Position numbers and translations under genes: made by a program. A stretch of 64,000 bases of DNA from Pseudomonas alloputida. GTDB taxonomy: Bacteria; Pseudomonadota; Gammaproteobacteria; Pseudomonadales; Pseudomonadaceae. The stretch covers positions 6,050,501 through 6,114,500 of the forward strand of contig NZ_CP128540.1 in assembly GCF_021283545.2 (NCBI RefSeq), in the 5' to 3' direction. This document shows positions 54,462 to 62,413 of this stretch, in pieces (within the stretch, counting starts at the first letter, position 1; each line of letters starts with the position of its first letter). Under the pieces are notes generated by a model. The model ran no database searches, was not told the origin of the DNA, and saw only the letters and a program-made list of their open reading frames with translations.

Positions 54462-54548
54462 GCCTGCTTCGCGGGTAAACCCGCTCCTACAAAGGTTCGC
54501 GCCAGGCGTGAGGCCGGTGTAGGCGCGGGTTTACCCGCGAATGGCCTC
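54462..54548. repeat. Inverted pair of REP elements
   Basis: Facing units (GCTTCGCGGGTAAACCCGCT and GGCGCGGGTTTACCCGCGAA) lie between the convergent CYTH-CHAD and Lrp genes. One arm has a changed base outside the core. Confidence 0.88.
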
Positions 54549-55017
54549 ACCGCGGTAGCGGCAGGCTAGTGGTGGACTTGATCTCGGAAAGCGCCACAAT
54601 CGAGTTCACCTCCTGAATCCCCGGCACGTTCGACAGTTTTTCGAAGAAGAACCGCTCGTAGGCCTCGATGTCCGACGTGACGATTCGCAGCAGAAAGTCC
54701 ACGGCCCCCATCAGCACATAACACTCCAGCACCTCAGGGAACCCGCGGATCGCCTCGGTGAACTCGGTAAAGTTGGAGCGCCCATGGGCGTTCAGTTTCA
54801 CTTCGGCGAAAATCTGCGTGTTCAGGCCGACCTTCTTGCGGTCCAGCAAGGTCACCTGCCCACGAATCACCCCCTCTTCCTTCAAGCGCTGAATGCGCCG
54901 CCAGCACGGCGATTGCGACAGCCCGACGCGCTCTGCGATCTGTGCACTGGACAGCGAAGCGTCCTCCTGCAGCAGCTCGAGGATGCGACGGTCGTAGGCG
55001 TCCAGCTCGCTGTGCAT
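54547..55017 (-). CDS. Lrp/AsnC-family transcriptional regulator
   Basis: This 156-aa regulator has the N-terminal helix-turn-helix (LDAYDRRILELLQEDASLSSAQIAERVGLSQSPCWRRIQRLKEEGVI) and a C-terminal RAM (ACT-like) ligand domain (FPEVLECYVLMGAVDFLLRIVTSDIEAYE). The WRRI recognition helix and length are close to global Lrp, but many paralogues exist in Pseudomonas. It probably controls the divergent small ACT-like gene and itself through the GCGAA boxes in the gap. The ligand is expected to be an amino acid. Confidence 0.93.
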   Translation of the reverse strand: MHSELDAYDRRILELLQEDASLSSAQIAERVGLSQSPCWRRIQRLKEEGVIRGQVTLLDRKKVGLNTQIFAEVKLNAHGRSNFTEFTEAIRGFPEVLECYVLMGAVDFLLRIVTSDIEAYERFFFEKLSNVPGIQEVNSIVALSEIKSTTSLPLPR

Positions 55018-55052
55018 TATTTATTCTCCACACCATATTTTCTTGAATAAAA

Positions 55053-55095
55053 AAATTCGCCAAGTGAGCGAAATCACCCAATCATAGCGAAAAAA
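55053..55095. promoter_or_regulatory. Repeated GCGAA boxes (candidate Lrp operator)
   Basis: TTCGC (55056-55060) and GCGAA (55068-55072) form an inverted repeat with a 7-bp spacer. A third GCGAA lies at 55087-55091. They sit in an AT-rich 126-bp gap between the Lrp gene and the divergent small gene, where an Lrp-type octamer would wrap DNA. Confidence 0.5.
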
Positions 55096-55143
55096 TACCG
55101 CCAGCAACGTGCAAGAATTTCTCCCTCATTTGCGGAGACTAGT

Positions 55144-55449
55144 ATGAACGCACAGCCCCGTACCGACGCCTGGGCCGCCAACAACGCCCACAGCACCGTG
55201 CACTATCGCCTGCAGGCCGAGGCCGAGCCCGATAGCCTGTGCCGGGTGCTCAACCTGTTCGCCTTGCAGTTCCTGACCCCGCATAGCGTGCAGGTCAGCC
55301 AGCAGGATGACTGGCTGGATATCGAAATCGGCATTGGCGGGTTGAGCTGGCACCGGGCCGAGGTCATTGCACAGAAACTGCGTAACCTGGTGTGTGTGGG
55401 TGAGGTGAGCCTGACCAACTTGCAGCGAGTGGCGTTGGCAGTGGTCTGA
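55144..55449 (+). CDS. Small stand-alone ACT-like domain protein
   Basis: I do not know a named gene for this 101-aa cytoplasmic protein. Residues 17-95 read as a beta-alpha-beta-beta-alpha-beta ACT fold: strand STVHYRLQAEA, helix PDSLCRVLNLFALQF, strand SVQVSQQDDWLDIEIGIGG, helix RAEVIAQKLRNL and strand CVGEVSLT. The order and length recall IlvM, the small subunit of acetohydroxyacid synthase II, more than other ACT proteins. No large subunit is adjacent. It is divergent from the Lrp gene, so a role in amino-acid sensing is plausible (inference). Confidence 0.72.
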   Translation: MNAQPRTDAWAANNAHSTVHYRLQAEAEPDSLCRVLNLFALQFLTPHSVQVSQQDDWLDIEIGIGGLSWHRAEVIAQKLRNLVCVGEVSLTNLQRVALAVV

Positions 55450-55556
55450 GCGTCCGGCACCGACGCAGCAAAATCCCGAAACCCTTCAGCTCCGATCGCT
55501 TTTCGCCGCCCGGCTAGCCTTGATCAGCACTACCCGATCAGGCACGGACGCCAACC

Positions 55557-57230
55557 ATGCACACCCCCGACAACCCCGCACTCGACCTCAAGCGCGTGCT
55601 CCAGGCCCTGCTCGCTGACCAGCACCTGCACGCCAGCGATACCCTGCAAGTACTCGAACACGCCGCTGCCCACCCCGCTAGCCACCCGCTGGAGCACATC
55701 GCCGCCTGCAGCCTGGAAAGCCGCCAGCACCCCGGCCAGCCCCTGGACTTGGAGCACCTTTGCCAGTGGCTGGCCGACAAGGTCGGCCAACCCTACCTGC
55801 GCATCGACCCCATGCAACTCGACCTGCCCCAGGTCACCAGCCTGATCTCCCCAGCCTTCGCCCAGCGCCACGGCATCCTCATCGTCGCGGCCGATGCCTC
55901 CAGCGTCACCGTCGCCAGCGCCCAGCCTTTCCAGGATGACTGGCAGGCCGACCTGGCCCGCAGCCTCGGCCGGTCGATCCGTCGCGTACTGGCCAGCCCG
56001 CAGCAGATCCGTCAGTCAGCGCAGTCGTTCCACCGCCTGGCCCAGTCGGTAAAAGGCGCGCAATACCAGCAGTCGGCGAGCCTGGGGGAACTTGAGCAAT
56101 TGCTTGAGCTGGGCAAACGCCAGGCCGAGGCCAGCGCAGACGACGCGCATATCGTGCATATCGTCGACTGGCTGTTGCAGTACGCCATCGAGCAACGCGC
56201 CAGCGATATCCACCTGGAACCACGCCGCGAACAGGGCCAGCTGCGCTACCGTATCGATGGCCTGCTGCACACCGTCTACGCCTTCCCCGCCGGGGTCACC
56301 CTGGCCCTCGTCAGCCGCCTGAAACACCTGGGCCGCATGGACGTTGCAGAGAAGCGCCGGCCGCAGGACGGCCGGCTGCAAAGCCGCCTACCCGGTGGTG
56401 GCGAAGTGGAGCTGCGGCTTTCGACCCTGCCCACCCCATTTGGCGAGAAACTGGTGTTGCGCCTGTTCGACCCGCACCAGTTGCAAGAGGGCTTCGACCG
56501 CCTTGGCCTGCACGGCCAGCAACTGGCCCAATGGCAGCGCCTGCTTCGTCAGCGCCAAGGCATCATCCTGGTCACCGGCCCCACCGGCTCCGGCAAGACC
56601 AGCACGCTGTACACCAGCCTCAAACTGCTGGCCACACCACAGGTCAACCTGTGCACCATCGAAGACCCGATCGAGCGCCTGGAGCCAGCCTTCAACCAGT
56701 TGCAGGTGCAGCCCGCGCTGGACCTGGGGTTTGCCAACGCGGTCAGGGCCATGCTGCGCCAAGACCCCGACATCATCATGATCGGCGAAATCCGCGACCG
56801 CGAAACCGCTCTGGTGGCGGTGCAGGCAGCGCTGACCGGGCACCTGGTGCTATCGACCCTGCATACCAACGACGCCTGCGCAGCAATCACCCGTTTGCAA
56901 GAGCTGGGTGTGGCCGACTACCTGATCAAGGCGACGCTTATCGGGGTGATGGCCCAGCGCCTGGTGCGAACCGTCTGCACCGACTGCCAGACAGGTTCAT
57001 CAGCCACCTGCCGAGCCTGCCGCGGCACCGGTTTTCAGGGGCGCACGGGATTATTCGAACTGCTCGAGCCCAGCGACACCTTGCGCGCATTGATCGGCCC
57101 TGATGCCGACCTGACCTGTTTGCGGCGCCAGGCGCTGGCCGATGGCCTGGTTGACCTGCGCCGTTGCGGCGAGGCCAAGGTGGCCGCTGGGCAGACCCGT
57201 GCCGAGGAAGTGCTGCGCGTCTGCAACTGA
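55557..57230 (+). CDS. GspE/PulE-type secretion ATPase (orphan)
   Basis: This 557-aa ATPase has a GspE N-terminal domain (about residues 60-150), an arginine-rich linker, Walker A VTGPTGSGKTSTLY (Lys347), the Asp box CTIEDPIER, Walker B LRQDPDIIMIGEIRDRET, the His box STLHTNDACAAITRL and a four-Cys zinc finger (VCTDCQTGSSATCRACRGTG). It is complete and looks active. No pseudopilin, secretin or inner-membrane partner genes are near, so it must serve a system encoded elsewhere (type II secretion or type IV pili) or a reduced one. The next gene is a small secreted DUF2388 protein, 88 bp on. Confidence 0.9.
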   Translation: MHTPDNPALDLKRVLQALLADQHLHASDTLQVLEHAAAHPASHPLEHIAACSLESRQHPGQPLDLEHLCQWLADKVGQPYLRIDPMQLDLPQVTSLISPAFAQRHGILIVAADASSVTVASAQPFQDDWQADLARSLGRSIRRVLASPQQIRQSAQSFHRLAQSVKGAQYQQSASLGELEQLLELGKRQAEASADDAHIVHIVDWLLQYAIEQRASDIHLEPRREQGQLRYRIDGLLHTVYAFPAGVTLALVSRLKHLGRMDVAEKRRPQDGRLQSRLPGGGEVELRLSTLPTPFGEKLVLRLFDPHQLQEGFDRLGLHGQQLAQWQRLLRQRQGIILVTGPTGSGKTSTLYTSLKLLATPQVNLCTIEDPIERLEPAFNQLQVQPALDLGFANAVRAMLRQDPDIIMIGEIRDRETALVAVQAALTGHLVLSTLHTNDACAAITRLQELGVADYLIKATLIGVMAQRLVRTVCTDCQTGSSATCRACRGTGFQGRTGLFELLEPSDTLRALIGPDADLTCLRRQALADGLVDLRRCGEAKVAAGQTRAEEVLRVCN

Positions 57231-57318
57231 CGAAAAGTCCTTTGTATTCAAGGAACTTGCCTTGCCCGAAAAGATCCAAGCGCGCATCTTCAACCATCAC
57301 CCTTCGAGGTGTTTCAAC

Positions 57319-57633
57319 ATGCGTCTCAAAACCGCCATTGCCGCCGCTACCTTGCTTTCGCTGCCTCTTGGCTCGGCCATGGCCGATACCTTCTGGCGTA
57401 ACGTGATGACTTCCGGTGCTACCACGGCGTCGAGCTACCTGACCTCGCGGGATCACAAGCTGGTAGTGGCCGCGCAGGATGACGCCAGCAGCTTCGTCGC
57501 CAGCGAAGGCGCGATCCGCGGGCCGTTCCTGGAAGCGGCCATGCGCGAGGCACGGGCAGAGAACCCAGGGATGCAGGCTTCCGACATGGAGTTGGCCAAT
57601 GCCATCCTGGCCAAGAATGCGGTAGCCGAGTAA
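57319..57633 (+). CDS. DUF2388 small secreted protein
   Basis: This 104-aa protein has a Sec signal (AAATLLSLPLGSAMA-D, cut near residue 22) and a short mature part with FWRNVMTSGATTASSYLTSRDHKLVVAAQDDASSFVASEGAIRGPFLEAAM, the DUF2388 pattern. The family is common in Pseudomonas, often in several copies, and has no known function. Start 57319 has GAGGTG eight bases upstream; the open frame before it overlaps the GspE gene and is not coding. Confidence 0.85.
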   Translation: MRLKTAIAAATLLSLPLGSAMADTFWRNVMTSGATTASSYLTSRDHKLVVAAQDDASSFVASEGAIRGPFLEAAMREARAENPGMQASDMELANAILAKNAVAE

Positions 57634-57644
57634 CTGCGTCGCCT

Positions 57645-57684
57645 GCTTCGCGGGTGAACCCGCTCCTACAGGCACCCGCGAAGC
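57645..57684. repeat. Single REP with extended hairpin
   Basis: GCTTCGCGGGTG (57645-57656) pairs perfectly with CACCCGCGAAGC (57673-57684) around a loop that holds the rest of the REP unit. It lies between the convergent DUF2388 and gcvP genes. Confidence 0.87.
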
Positions 57685-57698
57685 ATCCAACACCAACC

Positions 57699-60572
57699 TC
57701 AGCGATAAGCCTCTACCGGCACACACGCACAGAACAGGTTCCTGTCCCCATACACGTTGTCTACCCGGTTCACCGCCGGCCAGTATTTGTGCTGGCGCAC
57801 GTGAGCACTGGGGGCCACCGCCTGCTCCAGGCTATACGGTCTGTCCCATACCCCCAAGACATCAGCCAAGGTATGCGGTGCATGTTTCAGCGGGTTGTTC
57901 TCCGCTGGCCAGTTGCCCTGCTGTACTTCGTCAATTTCCGCGCGAATCGCCAGCATCGCTTCGACAAACCGATCCAGCTCAGCCTTCGATTCACTCTCGG
58001 TCGGCTCCACCATCAGCGTGCCCGGCACTGGGAAGGACATGGTCGGTGCGTGGAAGCCATAGTCCATCAGGCGCTTGGCCACGTCCTCTTCGCTGATGCC
58101 TGTCAGCGCTTTCAACGGCCGCAGGTCGAGGATGCATTCATGCGCCACGCGCTGGTTGCGCCCGCGGTAGAGCACCGGGAACGCCGCGCCCAACTGGCTG
58201 GCCAGGTAGTTGGCCGAAAGGATAGCCACCTCGCTGGCGTCGGCCAGCTGCGGGCCCATCATGGCGATGTACATCCAGCTGATCGGCAAGATGCTTGCGC
58301 TGCCCCAGGGCGCGGCGCTGACCGCGCTGTTGTTCGGGTCCAACCCAGGCACCGGCACCACCGGATGGCTGGCGACGAACGGCTTGAGGTGCGCGCGGAT
58401 ACCGATCGGCCCCATACCCGGGCCGCCGCCGCCGTGGGGAATGCAGAACGTCTTGTGCAGGTTCATGTGTGAAACGTCGGCCCCAATGTCTGCGGGGCGC
58501 GCCAGGCCCACCTGGGCGTTGAGGTTGGCACCGTCCATGTAAACCTGGCCGCCGTACTGGTGCACCACATCGCAGATTTCGCGTATCCCCTCTTCGTACA
58601 CGCCGTGGGTCGAGGGGTAGGTAATCATCAGGCACGACAGACGCTCCCCGGCCGCATGCGCCTTGGCTTTGAGGTCAGCCAGGTCGACGTTGCCATCGTT
58701 GTCGCAATCGACGATCACCACTTCCATGCCGGCCATCTGTGCCGACGCCGGGTTGGTGCCGTGGGCCGACGACGGGATCAGGCACAACGTGCGCATCGGC
58801 TGGTGGCGGCTGCAGTGATAGCGGGTAATGGCCATCAGGCCGGCGTATTCACCCTGAGCACCGGAGTTGGGCTGCATGCAGATCGCATCGAAGCCGGTGA
58901 TCGCGCACAGCCAGCTTTCCAGTTCGTCGATCATCGCCTTGTAGCCCGCTGCCTGGGCCGCCGGGGCGAACGGGTGCAGCTGGGCAAAACCGGGCCAGGT
59001 GATGGGGATCATCTCACTGGTGGCGTTGAGCTTCATGGTGCACGAGCCCAACGGTATCATCGACTGGTTCAGCGCCAGGTCCTTGTTCTCTAGCTGCTTG
59101 AGGTAGCGCAGCATCTCTGTTTCGCTGTGATGCAGGTTGAACACCGGATGGGCGAGGAATGGCGTGCGTCGCACCAGGCTGGCGGGGATGCCTTCAGGCA
59201 GGGCCAGCTGGTCGAGGGCGGTGATTTCCAGGCCATGATCCACCCCCAGGAAGATGTCGAGCAGGCGCAGCACCGTCTGTTCGGTGCAGGTTTCGTCCAG
59301 GCTCACCCCCAGGTGCCCGCGACCGAGAATGCGCAAATTGATGTGCGCGGCCTCGGCGCTTTCAATGATGGCCGCCTGGGCACCGCCAACATTCAGGGTA
59401 AGGGTGTCGAAGAAGTGCTGATTGAGGCGTTTGATGCCTTTGGCCTCAAGGCCGGCTGCCAGGATGAAGGTCAACCGGTGCACACGCTGCGCGATGCGTT
59501 GCAGGCCTTCCGGGCCGTGGTACACCGCGTAGAAGCCGGCAATGTTGGCCAACAGCACCTGGGCCGTGCAGATGTTGGAGTTGGCCTTTTCGCGGCGAAT
59601 ATGCTGCTCGCGGGTTTGCAGGGCCATCCGTAATGCGGTGTTGCCACGGGCATCGCGCGATACGCCGATGATGCGCCCCGGCATGGCTCGCTTGTAGTCG
59701 TCGCGACAGGCGAAATAGGCCGCGTGAGGCCCGCCGTAGCCCATCGGCACACCAAAGCGCTGGGTCGAGCCCAGCACCACATCGGCGCCGAGCTCTCCGG
59801 GCGGTGCCAGCACCACCAGGCTCAGCAGGTCAGCGGCTACGCAGGCCAGGGCCTGCTGGCTGTGCAACTGGTCGATCAGCGGGCGCAAATCGCGCACTTC
59901 GCCGTGGGTGTCCGGGTACTGCAGCAAGGCGCCGAACACCGAGTGCTTGGCAAGGTTATCCACAGAATCGACGATCAGCTCAAAGCCGAAGCCTTCGGCG
60001 CGGGTCTTGAGTACCGATAGGGTCTGCGGATGGCAGTGCTCGTCGGCAAAGAAGGCGTTGCTCTTGTTGCGTGCCACCCGCTTGGCCAGGGCCATGGCTT
60101 CGGCGGCAGCGGTGGCTTCATCGAGCAGCGAGGCATTGGCCAGAGGCAGGCCGGTGAGGTCGATGACCATTTGCTGGAAGTTCAGCAGCGCCTCCAGCCG
60201 GCCTTGGGCAATTTCGGGTTGGTAGGGCGTGTAGGCGGTGTACCAGCCAGGGTTTTCCAGCACGTTGCGCAGGATGACCGTGGGGGTGATGGTGCCGTGG
60301 TAGCCCATGCCGATGAGGCTGGTCCAGACCTGGTTCTGTTCGGCGTAACCGGCGAGCTTGGCCAGGGCGGCTTGCTCGTCCAGTGCCGCTGGGAGGTCGA
60401 GGGGGCGATTGAGGCGGATGTCTGGCGGAACGGTCTGCTCGATCAGCTCGTTGCGGCTGGCGATACCCAGCGCGTTGAGCATGGCCTGCTGCTCTGTGGC
60501 ATCGGGGCCCAGGTGGCGACGCAGAAACGGGTTGAGCTCTTGCAGTTGATGCAGGGATGGCGACTGGGACAT
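57699..60572 (-). CDS. gcvP: Glycine dehydrogenase (decarboxylating), P protein
   Basis: GcvP decarboxylates glycine with PLP and passes the aminomethyl group to lipoyl-GcvH. The 957-aa single-chain protein has the PLP lysine in [21 protein letters not shown] (Lys707), the glycine-rich [15 protein letters not shown] loop and an N-terminal half that repeats the fold. Length is that of the fused bacterial P protein. It is the last gene of gcvT-gcvH-gcvP; a REP pair lies in the 196-bp gap after gcvH. P. putida-group genomes usually carry a second glycine cleavage locus elsewhere. Confidence 0.97.
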   Translation of the reverse strand: MSQSPSLHQLQELNPFLRRHLGPDATEQQAMLNALGIASRNELIEQTVPPDIRLNRPLDLPAALDEQAALAKLAGYAEQNQVWTSLIGMGYHGTITPTVILRNVLENPGWYTAYTPYQPEIAQGRLEALLNFQQMVIDLTGLPLANASLLDEATAAAEAMALAKRVARNKSNAFFADEHCHPQTLSVLKTRAEGFGFELIVDSVDNLAKHSVFGALLQYPDTHGEVRDLRPLIDQLHSQQALACVAADLLSLVVLAPPGELGADVVLGSTQRFGVPMGYGGPHAAYFACRDDYKRAMPGRIIGVSRDARGNTALRMALQTREQHIRREKANSNICTAQVLLANIAGFYAVYHGPEGLQRIAQRVHRLTFILAAGLEAKGIKRLNQHFFDTLTLNVGGAQAAIIESAEAAHINLRILGRGHLGVSLDETCTEQTVLRLLDIFLGVDHGLEITALDQLALPEGIPASLVRRTPFLAHPVFNLHHSETEMLRYLKQLENKDLALNQSMIPLGSCTMKLNATSEMIPITWPGFAQLHPFAPAAQAAGYKAMIDELESWLCAITGFDAICMQPNSGAQGEYAGLMAITRYHCSRHQPMRTLCLIPSSAHGTNPASAQMAGMEVVIVDCDNDGNVDLADLKAKAHAAGERLSCLMITYPSTHGVYEEGIREICDVVHQYGGQVYMDGANLNAQVGLARPADIGADVSHMNLHKTFCIPHGGGGPGMGPIGIRAHLKPFVASHPVVPVPGLDPNNSAVSAAPWGSASILPISWMYIAMMGPQLADASEVAILSANYLASQLGAAFPVLYRGRNQRVAHECILDLRPLKALTGISEEDVAKRLMDYGFHAPTMSFPVPGTLMVEPTESESKAELDRFVEAMLAIRAEIDEVQQGNWPAENNPLKHAPHTLADVLGVWDRPYSLEQAVAPSAHVRQHKYWPAVNRVDNVYGDRNLFCACVPVEAYR

Positions 60573-60661
60573 GACGACGCTCTCTTCCTAGACCAGGCCT
60601 CATGGAAACTTACAAGTCTAGGAAGGGATTGCCGATTGTGCGGGGAAACTTGTTTGCAGGC

Positions 60662-60756
60662 CCGGCCTCTTCGCGGCTAAAGCCGCTCCTACAGGGGCTG
60701 CACCCGTCTCGAATGCAGTGCTGTACCTGTGTAGGAGCGGCTTTAGCCGCGAAGCA
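60662..60756. repeat. Inverted pair of variant REP elements
   Basis: Facing units with the variant core TTCGCGGCTAAAGCCGC lie inside the gcv operon between gcvH and gcvP. The paired changes (GGC/GCC for GGG/CCC) keep the stem. Confidence 0.9.
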
Positions 60757-60768
60757 AGCAACGCGGTC

Positions 60769-61152
60769 TTACTCGCCAATCAGCGCCTGGTAGCCAGCCG
60801 CATCCAGCAACTTGTCCAGCTCGGCCGGGTTGCTTGGCTTCAATTTGAAGATCCACGAACCGTAAGGCTCTTCGTTCAGCAGTTCCGGGCTATCGGCCAG
60901 CTCTTCGTTGACCGCAATCACTTCGCCACCGACCGGGGCATAGATGTCCGAAGCGGCCTTGACCGACTCGACCACACCCGCAGCGTCGCCAGCGCCAAAC
61001 ACTTTGCCGACTTCAGCCAGCTCGACGAATACCACATCACCCAAGGCTTCCTGGGCGTGATCGCTGATACCCACGGTCACACTGCCGTCGGCTTCCAGGC
61101 GAGCCCACTCATGGCTTTCGGCAAAACGCAGTTCGGCGGGGATATTGCTCAT
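60769..61152 (-). CDS. gcvH: Glycine cleavage system H protein
   Basis: GcvH carries the lipoyl arm that shuttles intermediates between the P, T and L proteins. The 127-aa protein has [40 protein letters not shown] sequence and the lipoylated lysine in [19 protein letters not shown] (Lys65). It follows gcvT by 51 bp. The length and motif are normal. Confidence 0.97.
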   Translation of the reverse strand: MSNIPAELRFAESHEWARLEADGSVTVGISDHAQEALGDVVFVELAEVGKVFGAGDAAGVVESVKAASDIYAPVGGEVIAVNEELADSPELLNEEPYGSWIFKLKPSNPAELDKLLDAAGYQALIGE

Positions 61153-61203
61153 GTCTTGAATTCCTCGATTGGCTCAGCGGTACGCCCGCCGGTTATAAAT
61201 TGT

Positions 61204-62286
61204 TCAGATCAGAATCTTGCCGTGGCGCACGAAGGTCGGTTTGACCACCCGCACCGGGTACCACTTGCCGCGAATTTCCACCTCGGCCCGATCCCCGGTA
61301 GCCATAGGCACACGCGCCAACGCAATGGACTTGCTCAGCGTAGGCGAGAAACTACCACTGGTGATCTCCCCTTCGCCAATGCCGGCTACACGCACGACCT
61401 GATGGGCGCGCAGTACACCGCGCTCTTCCAGCACCAGACCCACCAGCTTTTCCTGCACGCCGTGCTCGATTTCCGCAAGCAGGCCGACACGGCCGATGAA
61501 GTTGCGCTCGGCCGGTTCCCAGGCGATGCTCCAGCCCAGGTTGGAGGTGAGCGGGGTGTGGTTTTCGTCGATGTCCTGGCCGTACAGGTTCATGCCGGCT
61601 TCCAGGCGCAGGGTATCGCGGGCGCCCAGGCCGCTTGGGGCGATACCGGCGCCGACCAGGTCGTTGAAGAAGGCCACCGCCTGATCGCCCGGGAAGATGA
61701 TCTCCAGGCCGTCCTCACCGGTATAGCCGGTGCGGGCAATGAACCAGTCGCCGTCGGCAACGCCCTCGAACGGGCGCAGTTCGCGGATGAGTGCAGCGCG
61801 CGCGGGGCTGAGCAGGGCCGCCACCTTTTCGCGGGCACGCGGCCCCTGGATGGCAAGGATGGCCAGATCAGGGCGGACCTGGAAGTCCACGGAAAAACCG
61901 GCACGTTGCAATTGCAGCCAATCGAGCACCTTGGCACGGGTGGCGGCATTGGTGACCAGGCGATAGCCGGTTTCAGTGCGGTAGACAATCAGATCATCGA
62001 TCACCCCGCCCTGTTCGTTCAGCAGCGGGCTATACAGCGCCTTGCCGGGGTCGTCGAGGCGGGCCACGTCGTTGGCCAGCAGGCGCTGCAGCCAAACTGT
62101 GGCATCAGTGCCGTCGACATCGATCACGGTCATATGAGAAACATCGAAGACGCCGCAATCGCTGCGCACCTGATGGTGCTCCTCGACCTGCGAGCCATAG
62201 TGCAGGGGCATGTCCCAGCCACCGAAATCGACCGTCTTGGCGCCTAGCGCCAGGTGCAGGTCATACAAAAGCGTGCGCTGTCCCAT
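61204..62286 (-). CDS. gcvT: Aminomethyltransferase, glycine cleavage T protein
   Basis: GcvT releases ammonia from the aminomethyl-lipoyl arm of GcvH and forms methylene-tetrahydrofolate, which ThyA (2876-3847) can use. The 360-aa protein shows [34 protein letters not shown] near the N-terminus, [15 protein letters not shown], and a C-terminal [14 protein letters not shown] region. A strong GGAAGGAG site precedes the ATG. It is the first gene of the operon. Confidence 0.96.
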   Translation of the reverse strand: MGQRTLLYDLHLALGAKTVDFGGWDMPLHYGSQVEEHHQVRSDCGVFDVSHMTVIDVDGTDATVWLQRLLANDVARLDDPGKALYSPLLNEQGGVIDDLIVYRTETGYRLVTNAATRAKVLDWLQLQRAGFSVDFQVRPDLAILAIQGPRAREKVAALLSPARAALIRELRPFEGVADGDWFIARTGYTGEDGLEIIFPGDQAVAFFNDLVGAGIAPSGLGARDTLRLEAGMNLYGQDIDENHTPLTSNLGWSIAWEPAERNFIGRVGLLAEIEHGVQEKLVGLVLEERGVLRAHQVVRVAGIGEGEITSGSFSPTLSKSIALARVPMATGDRAEVEIRGKWYPVRVVKPTFVRHGKILI

Positions 62287-62382
62287 GGGTTTCTCCTTCC
62301 GGGCGTGGCGAAGCGGCGGCGGTCGATGACGTTGGGTCGTCAGCTTTTCTTGTTACTCACACCCGCCGCGCGAATGCCGCGC

Positions 62383-62411
62383 ATTGTAGCCGCAAGGTCG
62401 CAAACTGACAT
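62383..62411 (-). promoter_or_regulatory. Putative gcvT promoter
   Basis: On the minus strand -10 TACAAT (62383-62388) has ATGTCA (62406-62411) 17 bp upstream as a partial -35. The leader to the ATG is about 90 bases, and I saw no glycine riboswitch in it. Confidence 0.45.
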
Positions 62412-62413
62412 CC

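Noticed and set aside
62287..62413. Glycine riboswitch before gcvT
   Set aside because: The leader is too short and I could not find the conserved tandem aptamer core; only a promoter-like TACAAT is visible.
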